The notes below the pieces were generated by a model. That model saw nothing but the letters and a program-made list of their open reading frames with translations, was not told the origin of the DNA and ran no database searches. The position numbers were made by a program, and so were the translations under genes. Shown here one piece after another: positions 12,466 through 21,391 of a stretch of 64,000 bases of DNA (position 1 is the stretch's first letter; each line of letters starts with the position of its first letter). Source of the DNA: Kordiimonas sp. SCSIO 12610 (GTDB taxonomy: Bacteria; Pseudomonadota; Alphaproteobacteria; Sphingomonadales; Kordiimonadaceae); contig NZ_CP073747.1 in NCBI RefSeq assembly GCF_024398015.1, positions 1-64,000 on the forward strand, in the 5' to 3' direction.

Positions 12466-13116
12466 TTAGCCTAAAATATACCAATAGACTGCACCCCCAA
12501 TAATAACAGCCGTCAATAATGCCCAAAAAGCATTTTTCATATAGGGCGCCCTTTGACCGTTATCAAAGCGGTCATACCCTGTAATCATGGGGCTTATCAG
12601 ATTTGTTTTTTTAACGAACAAATAGACCAAAACCGCAAAAACATGAAATCCTGTCACATACAGCAATACCAAACCAAGTGTCTCATGAATGTCTGTGATC
12701 AAATCAGTATTATCGCCAGCATCAATTGAAAACGGGCCAGAAAACAACATTCCATCTGTTGCAAACAATCCCAAAACTGCCTGTGTTAGTATCAAAACCA
12801 ACATGAGGATAACAGAGTAGCCACCAAGCGGGTTGTGCCCAAGTGCCTTATCAGTTTGCTTGCCTCTCAAATACGATAAAACCGATGCGGGCCATTTCAT
12901 AAAAGACGTGAACCTGGCAGTTTCACTGCCGATCAATCCCCAAACCAACCGCCAAAGAAGAAGGGCAATAATGGCCACACCGGAATAAAGATGCATATCG
13001 CCGTAAAAACCAAATTTTGATTCGAATGCAGAATAGGATGACATTGCAAAAAGCACGACCAATAACCAGTGAAACAAGCGGGTTGGCACATCCCAAACTT
13101 TAATTTTCTTTGTCAT
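12466..13116 (-). CDS. Cytochrome b561 (di-haem membrane cytochrome)
   Basis: 216-residue membrane protein of the prokaryotic cytochrome b561 / Ni-Fe-hydrogenase cytochrome b family. It opens with VWDVPTRLFHWLLV, which carries the first haem histidine, and further histidines occur in GDMHLYSG, DIHETLG and TGFHVFAVL, all within or beside membrane spans. A last hydrophobic helix ends the protein. It probably passes electrons between the quinone pool and a periplasmic c-type cytochrome; the adjacent cytochrome c' gene supports that, but the partner is an inference. Confidence 0.88.
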   Translation of the reverse strand: MTKKIKVWDVPTRLFHWLLVVLFAMSSYSAFESKFGFYGDMHLYSGVAIIALLLWRLVWGLIGSETARFTSFMKWPASVLSYLRGKQTDKALGHNPLGGYSVILMLVLILTQAVLGLFATDGMLFSGPFSIDAGDNTDLITDIHETLGLVLLYVTGFHVFAVLVYLFVKKTNLISPMITGYDRFDNGQRAPYMKNAFWALLTAVIIGGAVYWYILG

Positions 13117-13145
13117 CGCTCTTTTTTCCTAAATAGTATCCATTT

Positions 13146-14123
13146 TCATTTGAACATACTTCGCACAACATCAACAACCGTATCCACATCTGGTAACCAG
13201 CTTTGTTCTGCGCCCGCACCATAAGGAACCGGAATATGAGGCGGGACAATTTTACGTGGGCAATCGTTTAACAGGGTAAAATGATTTTCCGCTACAAAGG
13301 AAATGACATGATCAGCAAAGCCCGCGATAGCGGACCCTTCATCAATCACAGCTAACTTCCCTGTCTTTTTCAAACTGTTAGCAATCAATTTAGTATCAAG
13401 CGGTGAGATAGTCCGTGGGTCAATAACCTCAGCATCAATGTTCTGCGTTTTTAAAACTTCAGCCGCGTCAAGCGCAACCTGACGCATGGCAGATACGGCA
13501 ACCAGCGTAATATCAGCACCGCCTCGTACGATATGACCTTGACCAAATGGTACTTCGACACACTCATCAACATTACCCTTAAGTTGGTATAGGTTTTTAT
13601 TTTCCATCAGAACAACTGGGGTCTTTGTTTTTGATGCTGCCCTCAGCATACCAGCCGCATCCTGCGGTGTCGCAGGACAAGCAACGACAAGCCCTGGAAT
13701 TTGTTGCAATAAACCATGCAAGGACTGGCTATGCATAGCACCACTTCCATCACCCGCACCCATTGTAGTTCGGATGACCAACGGAATATCCAATCGCCCA
13801 TACGAGAGGAAATGCGCCTTTGCAATCTGATTCATAATTTGATCAAAGCAAACCCCCATGAAATCGCAGAACATAATCTCGACAATAGGACGGAGGCCCG
13901 TCATTGCAGCACCCAACGCCATGCCCACAAACGCAGTTTCAGAGATAGGTGTATTGATAACACGGTCACTTCCAAACATCAGATCAAGGCCGGTTGTTAC
14001 CCCAAACACCCCCATAGAGAGGTCTTCACCAATTAACACTACGCGCTCATCACGTTGCATTATCTCGATGTGGGCTGCCCTAAGTGCCTCTGAAATTGTT
14101 ACTGCATTACCCTCTGACATCAT
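13146..14123 (-). CDS. 2-oxoacid dehydrogenase E1 component, beta subunit (pyruvate/acetoin type)
   Basis: Thiamine-diphosphate enzyme subunit, 325 residues, transketolase-like pyrimidine-binding domain plus C-terminal domain. Family landmarks are VVLIGEDLSMGVFG, the INTPISETAFVGMALGAA segment with the activating Glu, and the HSQSLHGLLQQIPGL stretch. Its ATG overlaps the stop of the alpha gene by four bases, so the two are translationally coupled. No E2 or E3 gene is present here. It resembles acetoin/pyruvate E1 in length; the exact substrate cannot be told. Confidence 0.85.
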   Translation of the reverse strand: MMSEGNAVTISEALRAAHIEIMQRDERVVLIGEDLSMGVFGVTTGLDLMFGSDRVINTPISETAFVGMALGAAMTGLRPIVEIMFCDFMGVCFDQIMNQIAKAHFLSYGRLDIPLVIRTTMGAGDGSGAMHSQSLHGLLQQIPGLVVACPATPQDAAGMLRAASKTKTPVVLMENKNLYQLKGNVDECVEVPFGQGHIVRGGADITLVAVSAMRQVALDAAEVLKTQNIDAEVIDPRTISPLDTKLIANSLKKTGKLAVIDEGSAIAGFADHVISFVAENHFTLLNDCPRKIVPPHIPVPYGAGAEQSWLPDVDTVVDVVRSMFK

Positions 14124-15079
14124 ACATCCCCCAAGAGATGCGGATTAGACCGCATATATGTACGTATCAAATCGGCGGAAATATCAGTTTGACCACACGC
14201 ATCGTCAATTGCCTTGGAAACTGCCTGTTTGATCCTAGCCTTATCTTTTTCAATTTCAGCAATATCTGCACCCTGAGCCATCATCAGTTTCGTCAAAATT
14301 TCAATTGGATCAGTTTCTTTTGCCGCGTCTGTGTTTGTGCCATCCCCGTAATAATGACCACTCAGGCGCGGTACCATCACCTCCAGAAAAGCGGGGGAAC
14401 CCGTATCTCTGATATATTTTGTCAGACGTGCAAAACTGGTATCCAAAGCAACAACATCAGTGCCATCAACGCTTTCTGCAACCATTCCAAAGCTTCTGGC
14501 ACGCGCCGTTAGATTAGACGCGGTACTATCTTTCACATGTGTAGACTGTGCCATCTGATTATTTTGCATTAAAAACATCACTGGAAGGGCTAAAGTCGTA
14601 GCAAGGTTCAAGCTTTCGAACACGCTTCCCTGATTCGAGGCCCCTTCCCCAAAAGCGGCAACAGCGATCGCACCTGTTTTCAATTGCTTCGATGTAAGGG
14701 CCGCACCAAGAGCAATTGGTACCTGTGCCCCGACAATACCATTACTGGATAAAAATATGGTATCCTTCGAGAGAATATGTTGAGTGCCGCCAAGACCGTC
14801 ACTCGTGCCACCAGACAATCCCATAATTTCTGCGGCAAGCGCTGTCGGATGAACACCGCCAACTAAAGCAAGGCTATGGCTACGGTGTGATCCTGTGATC
14901 CGGTCATTTTCATTTGTTAAATACCGTTTTAATACCGCATCAGCGACTTCACTTCCGTGGGACAAATGAACCAAACCCGGTGTCCGGCCTTCGCTTGAAA
15001 GGCGTGCAATTTCATCCTCAAACACCCGCGTAAAATAGGCATCTGAAAAAATCTGTTTTAAATCATCAAGATTCATCAT
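14120..15079 (-). CDS. 2-oxoacid dehydrogenase E1 component, alpha subunit (pyruvate/acetoin type)
   Basis: Alpha half of the E1 heterotetramer, which decarboxylates the 2-oxoacid with thiamine diphosphate. HLSHGSEV near the N-terminus, SHRSHSLAL and the thiamine-binding GEGASNQGSVFESLNLA (in place of the commoner GDG start) are seen. The frame is open to a TTG at 15100, directly abutting mutM, but the ATG pair at 15079/15076 fits better; 319 residues. It overlaps the beta gene by four bases. Substrate (pyruvate, acetoin or a branched oxoacid) is undetermined. Confidence 0.85.
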   Translation of the reverse strand: MMNLDDLKQIFSDAYFTRVFEDEIARLSSEGRTPGLVHLSHGSEVADAVLKRYLTNENDRITGSHRSHSLALVGGVHPTALAAEIMGLSGGTSDGLGGTQHILSKDTIFLSSNGIVGAQVPIALGAALTSKQLKTGAIAVAAFGEGASNQGSVFESLNLATTLALPVMFLMQNNQMAQSTHVKDSTASNLTARARSFGMVAESVDGTDVVALDTSFARLTKYIRDTGSPAFLEVMVPRLSGHYYGDGTNTDAAKETDPIEILTKLMMAQGADIAEIEKDKARIKQAVSKAIDDACGQTDISADLIRTYMRSNPHLLGDV

Positions 15080-15100
15080 AATCCGCCATCGATTATCCAA

Positions 15101-15937
15101 TTATGTTTGGCAACAATTGCAGTAAAAACTGGATCGGTTGGATTGTACAATCCGGTCAATAACACCCCCGCACTCTTGCTTCAGGCAGGCTTCACCCTCG
15201 CGCCCATACGCTTTGAAGCTATGTTGAAAGTAACCAAGCTCACCGTCCACCTGCGCATAATCTTTAAGCGTAGATCCACCTGCCTCAATTGCCGATGTCA
15301 AGACATCGCGGATTGTCGGCACCAACGCTTCAATTTCACTATCCGTAATCGTATTCGACAATCGCGCAGGGTGAATACCTGTGCGCCACAATGCCTCACA
15401 CACATAGATATTACCAAGCCCTGCAACCAGTTTTTGATCCAGCAAGGCTGTTTTAATCGGTGATTTCCGCTTCGAGAGACCAGCCTTTAAAACACCTTCA
15501 TGAAATGCATTTCCAAGGGGTTCAGGCCCAATGTCCTTAATCAAAGCGTGATCGTTAACAGCTTCTGTATCTGTTAAAACCCACATTCCAAACCTTCGAG
15601 GGTCATTGTAAATAACCAAATCTCCACGTTCAGTTTCAATTAGAATATGATCGTGTTTGCCGCGCTCGGGTATGTCAGAACCATTTTTGAAAATTGTCAT
15701 CCGCCCAGACATGCCAAGGTGCATAATCGCCACCAAACCATCCGCAAACGTTATCAAAATATATTTTGACCGACGTTCCAAACGCTCAATCTGGTTACCG
15801 GATAGCCGCTCGCCGAAATTTTCATCTATTGGGACACGTAGCTTGGGGGCAAATGCCTGCGCCTTCCTAATGGTTACCCCCTCCAAAACTGGCTTAAGGC
15901 CACGCATAACAGTTTCTACTTCGGGCAGTTCGGGCAT
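15101..15937 (-). CDS. mutM: Formamidopyrimidine-DNA glycosylase
   Basis: Base-excision repair enzyme that removes 8-oxoguanine and formamidopyrimidines. Starts MPELPEVETVMRGL, so the catalytic Pro becomes N-terminal after Met removal, followed by Glu3; K58 in RRSKYIL is the conserved lysine. The C-terminal zinc finger has cysteines C251, C256, C273 and C276, a C-x4-C/C-x2-C arrangement that I recall as common in alphaproteobacterial MutM. 278 residues. It is divergent from ubiE, and the E1 genes follow immediately on the same strand. Confidence 0.95.
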   Translation of the reverse strand: MPELPEVETVMRGLKPVLEGVTIRKAQAFAPKLRVPIDENFGERLSGNQIERLERRSKYILITFADGLVAIMHLGMSGRMTIFKNGSDIPERGKHDHILIETERGDLVIYNDPRRFGMWVLTDTEAVNDHALIKDIGPEPLGNAFHEGVLKAGLSKRKSPIKTALLDQKLVAGLGNIYVCEALWRTGIHPARLSNTITDSEIEALVPTIRDVLTSAIEAGGSTLKDYAQVDGELGYFQHSFKAYGREGEACLKQECGGVIDRIVQSNRSSFYCNCCQT

Positions 15938-16062
15938 ATTGTCACGTTGTCCTTGCGTTTCGGTTCAGCTTTTCACAAAAGCAATTGGGTAAAATGCTCT
16001 CTGGTATGCGCGCCCCTAGTAGTCTATGGTCCGCACACAGATGATTTAGATAGTGATATAAT

Positions 16063-16836
16063 ATGGCAAGCAATAACGAAAATATGCCCCCTCGTGAAGA
16101 GGCAACAACGCATTTCGGTTTCAAAACCGTCGATGAAGCCTCAAAAGCAGGCATGGTGCGCGAAGTCTTCGATTCTGTCGCGGATGACTATGACCGAATG
16201 AATGATGTGATGAGCGTTGGTGTCCACCGCCTGTGGAAAAATTCAATGATCAATACATTGAACCCACGCCCTGGCATGCACCTTCTGGATGTTGCTGGCG
16301 GCACAGGCGATATTGCTTTTCGCTTTCTGGATGCCTGCGCGGGTGGAACGGTTACTGTTTCAGATATCAATGCAGAGATGCTACGTGTTGGCGCCAAACG
16401 CGCTGAAGAAAATGGATACAGAGACCGCGCAGAATTTGTTTGTGCGGACGCGCAGAAATTACCGTTTCCTGATTGCAGCATGGATGCCTACACAATTGCC
16501 TTTGGGATTCGCAATGTCACACGGATCGAAGAAGCATTAAGTGAAGCCTACCGTGTCCTGAAGCCGGGTGGGCGTTTTCTTTGCCTTGAATTCAGCCATG
16601 AAATTCTGCCGCTCTTCAAAAAGGCGTATGACGCATATAGTTTTAACGTCATTCCAAAAATGGGGGAAATTGTTGCAAACGACTATGATAGTTATGAATA
16701 TCTGGTTGAATCTATCCGCCGGTTCCCGGTTCCAGCAAAATTTGAAGCCATGATCAAAACCGCAGGGTTTGAACGCACGAGTTATCGCACCATGTCCGTT
16801 GGTGTTGTCGCGCTTCATAGTGGTTGGCGCATTTAA
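16063..16836 (+). CDS. ubiE: Ubiquinone biosynthesis C-methyltransferase UbiE
   Basis: SAM-dependent methyltransferase that C-methylates the benzoquinol ring in ubiquinone synthesis (and demethylmenaquinol where present). 257 residues. The SAM-binding motif LDVAGGTGD is at residues 75-83; other family segments are [24 protein letters not shown] and [13 protein letters not shown]. It is divergent from mutM and followed 28 bp later by ubiB, the usual alphaproteobacterial pair. The ribosome site is weak, and ATG at codon 8 is an alternative. Confidence 0.95.
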   Translation: MASNNENMPPREEATTHFGFKTVDEASKAGMVREVFDSVADDYDRMNDVMSVGVHRLWKNSMINTLNPRPGMHLLDVAGGTGDIAFRFLDACAGGTVTVSDINAEMLRVGAKRAEENGYRDRAEFVCADAQKLPFPDCSMDAYTIAFGIRNVTRIEEALSEAYRVLKPGGRFLCLEFSHEILPLFKKAYDAYSFNVIPKMGEIVANDYDSYEYLVESIRRFPVPAKFEAMIKTAGFERTSYRTMSVGVVALHSGWRI

Positions 16837-16864
16837 GAATACTGATCAGGATTATCGCCCTACT

Positions 16865-18385
16865 ATGTTTCGAACATTCTTTCATTTTTTCAGTCTTCTT
16901 AATCTTGCAATCGGCTTAAGACGGTTTGGCGCAATCAGATCGCTCGAAACCATCGAACTTATCCCCGATTGGGCACCTAAATTCTTGCGGATTTGCACTT
17001 TTTTTGTTCCGAGAAAGAAAAACATCCCTGACAGTGATGGTGAACGCCTTGCTGCTGCACTTGCTGGAATGGGTCCAGCCTACATAAAACTTGGTCAAAC
17101 ACTTGCAACCCGGCCTGATCTGGTGGGGCGGGCCCTTGCAGAAGGTTTGACGACCCTACAAGATCGCCTCCCCCCATTTAGTTTCGATAAAGTAGAAGCA
17201 ATTATCAAGCGCGAACTCGAAGGTGAAATATCTGACTTTTTTGATGACTTTTCAAAGGAGCCCGTTGCTGCTGCCTCGATAGCGCAGGTTCACAAAGCCC
17301 AACTGAAAGACGGCACTAGTGTTGCAGTGAAAGTACTAAGGCCGGATGTTGAAAAGCGCTTCACCCGCGACCTTACCCTCTTTGAATGGCTTGCTGAACT
17401 TGCGGACAGACACATTCGGGAAGCAAAGCGCCTTCGCCTTATCGAGGTCGTCGCAAAAATCAAAGAAACCTCGCTCAAAGAAATGGACCTCCGCTTGGAG
17501 GCGTCTGCCGCCGCTGAATTAGAGCAAAATATGCAAGGTGAAACCGGTTACCGTGTTCCCCATGTCTATTGGGATATGACGGCACGCCGGGTTCTAACAC
17601 TCGAATGGGTGTCGGGTATTCGCTTGAATGATAAAGACGCTTTAATCGAGGCAGGGCATGACCTGACAGAACTTGGAACAAGAATTGTTCAAATTTTTCT
17701 TAAGCAGGCAATGCGTGATGGCTATTTCCATGCGGACCTTCACCAAGGAAACTTACTTGTAGAGGACAGCGGTACTATTGTCGCGATTGATTTTGGCATC
17801 ATGGGCCGATTGAGCAAAAATGACCGCCGGTTTCTAGCTGAAATATTATTTGGGTTTATATCACGCGATTACAGACGCGTTGCCGAAGTCCACTTTGATG
17901 CTGGATATGTACCGTATGGCCAATCGGTCGAGGAATTTGCGCAGGCAATGCGGGTGATCGCGGACCCGATTATGGACCTTCCTGTCGAGAAAATATCCGC
18001 TGGCAAACTGTTGGCACAGTTATTTGCGACAACAGAACGCTTTTCAATGCGCACACAGCCGCAACTATTGTTGCTGCAACGCTCCATGGTAATGGCTGAA
18101 GGGTTAGCACTACATTTGAACCCACAAACAAATATGTGGGAGATATCGCGCCCAGTTATTGAAACATGGATGTATGACAATCTGTCACCAGAAATCAGGC
18201 TAGCGGACGCTATCGTTCAAATCCCCCGTGCTTTGGAGCGTCTTCCCATGAAAATCGACCAACTTCTTAACAAAGAACTGGATGATCACGGTCAAAATCC
18301 ACAAATGCCACACAGACAATCGCTATCTTCCTTTGCACTCGGTCTTGTGATTGGCGCGGTCATCGTAAAAATACTATTCATTTGA
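16865..18385 (+). CDS. ubiB: Ubiquinone biosynthesis ATPase/kinase-like protein UbiB
   Basis: ADCK/ABC1-family membrane protein needed for ubiquinone synthesis. The frame is open from 16769 inside ubiE, but ATG 16865 gives the typical N-terminus MFRTFFHFFSLLNLAIGLRR and 506 residues. Atypical-kinase motifs: YIKLGQTLATRPDLVG (KxGQ), AAASIAQVH, AVKVLRP with the lysine, GYFHADLHQGNLL and AIDFGIMGRL. A single hydrophobic C-terminal helix anchors it. It pairs with ubiE in a probable operon. Confidence 0.95.
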   Translation: MFRTFFHFFSLLNLAIGLRRFGAIRSLETIELIPDWAPKFLRICTFFVPRKKNIPDSDGERLAAALAGMGPAYIKLGQTLATRPDLVGRALAEGLTTLQDRLPPFSFDKVEAIIKRELEGEISDFFDDFSKEPVAAASIAQVHKAQLKDGTSVAVKVLRPDVEKRFTRDLTLFEWLAELADRHIREAKRLRLIEVVAKIKETSLKEMDLRLEASAAAELEQNMQGETGYRVPHVYWDMTARRVLTLEWVSGIRLNDKDALIEAGHDLTELGTRIVQIFLKQAMRDGYFHADLHQGNLLVEDSGTIVAIDFGIMGRLSKNDRRFLAEILFGFISRDYRRVAEVHFDAGYVPYGQSVEEFAQAMRVIADPIMDLPVEKISAGKLLAQLFATTERFSMRTQPQLLLLQRSMVMAEGLALHLNPQTNMWEISRPVIETWMYDNLSPEIRLADAIVQIPRALERLPMKIDQLLNKELDDHGQNPQMPHRQSLSSFALGLVIGAVIVKILFI

Positions 18386-18451
18386 GCCAAATTAACATGC
18401 CTGTTTGCGACAAAACGCATTTCAGACTATATGTTTGGCTTATGATTTAAG

Positions 18452-19681
18452 ATGAAGGGACGAAAGAGAAACGTGTCTACGCTTATTGGTAAACGTATTC
18501 TTCTTATTATTGGCGGCGGAGTTGCTGCCTATAAAGCACTTGATCTTGCACGGCGTTTGATGGAACGCGGTGCTTCGGTGCGCGGTATATTAACCAAAGG
18601 CGGCGCAGAGTTTATTACACCCCTAAGTGTCGCAAGCTTAACTGGTGATCAATGTTTCACCGACCTTTTCTCCCTTAAGGACGAAGCAGAAATGGGGCAT
18701 ATTCGCCTGTCCCGCGAAGCTGATCTGATCGTGATTGCCCCTGCAACTGCGGACCTTATGGCTAAAATGGCAGGTGGACTTGCGGGCGATTTAGCCTCTA
18801 CTGTTCTTCTGGCGACTGATAAACCCGTTATGGTCGCGCCGGCAATGAACGCGCAGATGTGGGATCATCCGGCAACACAGCGTAATATCAAAACACTTAA
18901 AGGCGATGGTATCCATTTCGTCGGCCCGAATGCTGGCATGCTTGCCTGCGGTGAAGTTGGTGCCGGGCGCCTTGCAGAAGTGCCAGAAATTGTTGATGCC
19001 GTTGAAGGTTTTTTCAGTGCTGAAAATAATAAGCCGCTCAAGGGAAAACATATTGTTTTAACGGCTGGACCAACCCATGAACCAATTGATCCGGTTCGCT
19101 ATATTGCTAATCGATCTTCAGGGAAACAGGGGTTCGAAATAGCGGGCGCACTCGCGAGCCTTGGCGCTGATGTCAGCTTGATCGCAGGCCCCACAAATTG
19201 CGAGACACCAATTGGGGTCAAGCGCATCGACATCGAAACCGCACGCGAAATGCATGACGCCGTTCACGCAAACTTACCCGCAGATGCCGCTATTTTTGTA
19301 GCCGCCGTTGCAGATTGGCATGTTGCCAATGAAGGTGAGCAAAAAATGAAAAAAACTGTCTCAGGAATTCCAGAACTCGATTTACGGGAAAATCCTGATA
19401 TCCTAGCAAGCGTTGCCACACTATCGGATGGTCGCCCATCGCTTGTCGTTGGTTTTGCCGCAGAGACAGAAAATGTTGTTGAGTACGCAGCCGCTAAACG
19501 TGAACGTAAAACCTGCGACTGGATAGTTGCCAACAATGTATCTGCCGACACGGGCATCATGGGGGGCTGTGAAAATCAAGTACACCTGATTACCGAAAAC
19601 GGTGCTGAAGACTGGCCGCGAATTCCAAAAGATAAAGTTGCGCAAAAACTTGCTGATCGCATTGCCAAAGAACTCTCTTGA
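18452..19681 (+). CDS. coaBC: Bifunctional phosphopantothenoylcysteine decarboxylase / phosphopantothenate-cysteine ligase
   Basis: Fused CoaC flavoprotein (about residues 10-185) and CoaB ligase (about 195-405) for coenzyme A synthesis. CoaC marks are IIGGGVAAYKALDLARRL, the APAMN motif and the lid segment MLACGEVGAGRL. CoaB marks are TAGPTHEPIDPVRYIANR and SSGKQGFEIA. 409 residues. The start ATG 18452 has no clear ribosome site; a GTG at codon 8 after GAAAGAG is an alternative. dut follows after 12 bp, so the two are probably co-transcribed. Confidence 0.94.
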   Translation: MKGRKRNVSTLIGKRILLIIGGGVAAYKALDLARRLMERGASVRGILTKGGAEFITPLSVASLTGDQCFTDLFSLKDEAEMGHIRLSREADLIVIAPATADLMAKMAGGLAGDLASTVLLATDKPVMVAPAMNAQMWDHPATQRNIKTLKGDGIHFVGPNAGMLACGEVGAGRLAEVPEIVDAVEGFFSAENNKPLKGKHIVLTAGPTHEPIDPVRYIANRSSGKQGFEIAGALASLGADVSLIAGPTNCETPIGVKRIDIETAREMHDAVHANLPADAAIFVAAVADWHVANEGEQKMKKTVSGIPELDLRENPDILASVATLSDGRPSLVVGFAAETENVVEYAAAKRERKTCDWIVANNVSADTGIMGGCENQVHLITENGAEDWPRIPKDKVAQKLADRIAKELS

Positions 19682-19693
19682 AAGCCTGAAACC

Positions 19694-20158
19694 ATGTCCC
19701 ATGAAACCGTATCCATTAATGTAAAAGTCCTCGATCATGGCAATGATCTGCCACTACCCAAGTATGAGACGATCGATAGCGCAGGCATGGATTTATATGC
19801 AGCAATAGAGGAAGGGAATACGGTTACTCTTGGTCCGTTAGAGCGCGCCATCATTCCAACAGGCCTTGCCATGGCACTTCCCAGCCGATTTGAGGCACAA
19901 ATCCGTCCGCGTTCTGGGTTGGCGGCCAAAAACGGCATTACAGTTGCGAATGCACCTGGCACGATAGACGCCGATTATCGGGGAGAAGTGAAAGTTATTT
20001 TGATCAATCTGTCGAATGAACCCTTCACGGTTGAGCGTGGTATGCGGATTGCCCAAATGATTATCGCACCCGTAACCCAAGGAAGTTGGAACATTGTCGA
20101 CAGTCTGGACGAAACTGCACGGGGTGCTGGTGGTTTTGGCTCCACCGGTACGCGTTAA
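19694..20158 (+). CDS. dut: Deoxyuridine 5'-triphosphate nucleotidohydrolase (dUTPase)
   Basis: Trimeric enzyme that hydrolyses dUTP to dUMP and keeps uracil out of DNA. All five motifs are present in 154 residues: [38 protein letters not shown] and the C-terminal [10 protein letters not shown]. It sits 12 bp after coaBC, a coupling seen in many proteobacteria, and 21 bp before moeB. Confidence 0.96.
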   Translation: MSHETVSINVKVLDHGNDLPLPKYETIDSAGMDLYAAIEEGNTVTLGPLERAIIPTGLAMALPSRFEAQIRPRSGLAAKNGITVANAPGTIDADYRGEVKVILINLSNEPFTVERGMRIAQMIIAPVTQGSWNIVDSLDETARGAGGFGSTGTR

Positions 20159-20179
20159 TAAAAGACTATACAGGTACAT

Positions 20180-20953
20180 ATGGATTTTACCGACGAACAG
20201 TTAGAGCGTTATTCAAGGCACCTCGTCCTTAAGGAAGTTGGGGGTGCGGGGCAAGTGGCACTTTTGAATGCGCGTGTACTGGTGATTGGTGCTGGCGGGC
20301 TTGGTGCCCCCTTATTGATGTATCTGGCAGCTGCTGGGGTTGGAACCATAGGCATCATTGATGATGATCATGTTGAATTATCGAACCTGCAACGGCAAAT
20401 CATTCACCGCACACAGGATATCGGTGTCAGGAAGACAGCAAGCGCGGCAAAACGAATTAACAACCTCAATAGCGATGTGAAACTTGAACTGCATCCTACG
20501 CGTTTAACACCTGAAAATGCAGAAGATTTGATTGGGTCCTTTGATATTATTGCGGATGGATGCGATAATTTTGAGACTAGGCACCTCGTCAACGATGCAT
20601 GTGTGAAGCTCGGTAAAACCCTTGTTTCTGCCGCACTTGGCCCATATGAAGGGCAAATAGCGACCTTCAAACCACACGCAAATTCGGATTATCCTTGCTA
20701 TCGATGTTTCCTGCCCCACACCCCCGGTGAGGATGAGCAAAGAACATGTGCTGACACGGGTATTTTAGGGGCTGTAGCCGGTGTTGTTGGTAGCTTGCAA
20801 GCCTTGGAAATACTCAAGGAAATTCTCGGCATTGGTGAAAGCTTGGCGGGTAAAATTATGTTATTTGACGCCTTGGCCATGACATCACGAATCATTGGCC
20901 TTCCAAAAGATATTTCTTGCAGAACCTGTGGTAGTGGCGAAGGAACACCATGA
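20180..20953 (+). CDS. moeB: HesA/MoeB/ThiF family adenylyltransferase (MoeB-like)
   Basis: E1-like enzyme that adenylates the C-terminus of a ubiquitin-fold sulfur carrier (MoaD or ThiS). 257 residues. The nucleotide-binding GAGGLGAP is near residue 37, followed by DDDHVELSNLQRQIIH; zinc cysteines occur as CYRC (about 174-177) and CRTC near the C-terminus, and ADTGILGAVAGVVGS is the region after the likely adenylate-site Cys. No rhodanese domain is attached. MoeB is favoured over ThiF by general likeness, not proof. Its last four bases overlap the next gene. Confidence 0.85.
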   Translation: MDFTDEQLERYSRHLVLKEVGGAGQVALLNARVLVIGAGGLGAPLLMYLAAAGVGTIGIIDDDHVELSNLQRQIIHRTQDIGVRKTASAAKRINNLNSDVKLELHPTRLTPENAEDLIGSFDIIADGCDNFETRHLVNDACVKLGKTLVSAALGPYEGQIATFKPHANSDYPCYRCFLPHTPGEDEQRTCADTGILGAVAGVVGSLQALEILKEILGIGESLAGKIMLFDALAMTSRIIGLPKDISCRTCGSGEGTP

Positions 20954-21360
20954 GCGCAAAGCTGAAACCTATGACAATTATGGTCATTGATGAAAGCGCT
21001 GAGCGTATTCATATGGCCCTTATGACTGGAGCCACTGCTGCTGCAATGGGCAGGCCCCTTTATTATTTCTTTTCAAAGTCGGCAGCTAAGGCCCTGACAA
21101 AAACAGGGATGAGCAACCTTCCCTACAAATCAACAAACTCATTGGACATGGATGCCGAACTGAGTGAAAAAGGGATAGCTGATACAGCGATCCTTATGGA
21201 TGCATTGGCTGCTCTTGATGTGACCTTTATTATTTGTGAAACAGCACTGCGCGAACACAATATTGATATTGAGGACCTTATTGTGCGCCCAAAGATCGAA
21301 ATCAGCGGCCTGGCCGATATCATAGAAAAAGGCACAGGCGGCGACTGGCTAACCTTTTAA
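20950..21360 (+). CDS. DsrE-family protein
   Basis: 136-residue protein with the DsrE/DsrF-like fold: TIMVIDESAERIHMALMTGATAAAMGRPLY-type opening, an alternating alpha/beta pattern, and a conserved-position cysteine in FIICETALREHNI. DsrE-type proteins carry or relay sulfur, though many relatives have no assigned function. Its ATG overlaps the moeB stop (ATGA), implying coupled translation and a possible role with the MoeB-like enzyme. The precise function is unknown. Confidence 0.75.
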   Translation: MSAKLKPMTIMVIDESAERIHMALMTGATAAAMGRPLYYFFSKSAAKALTKTGMSNLPYKSTNSLDMDAELSEKGIADTAILMDALAALDVTFIICETALREHNIDIEDLIVRPKIEISGLADIIEKGTGGDWLTF

Positions 21361-21391
21361 ACATGGCGAGTTAATAACTGCTTATTGACAC

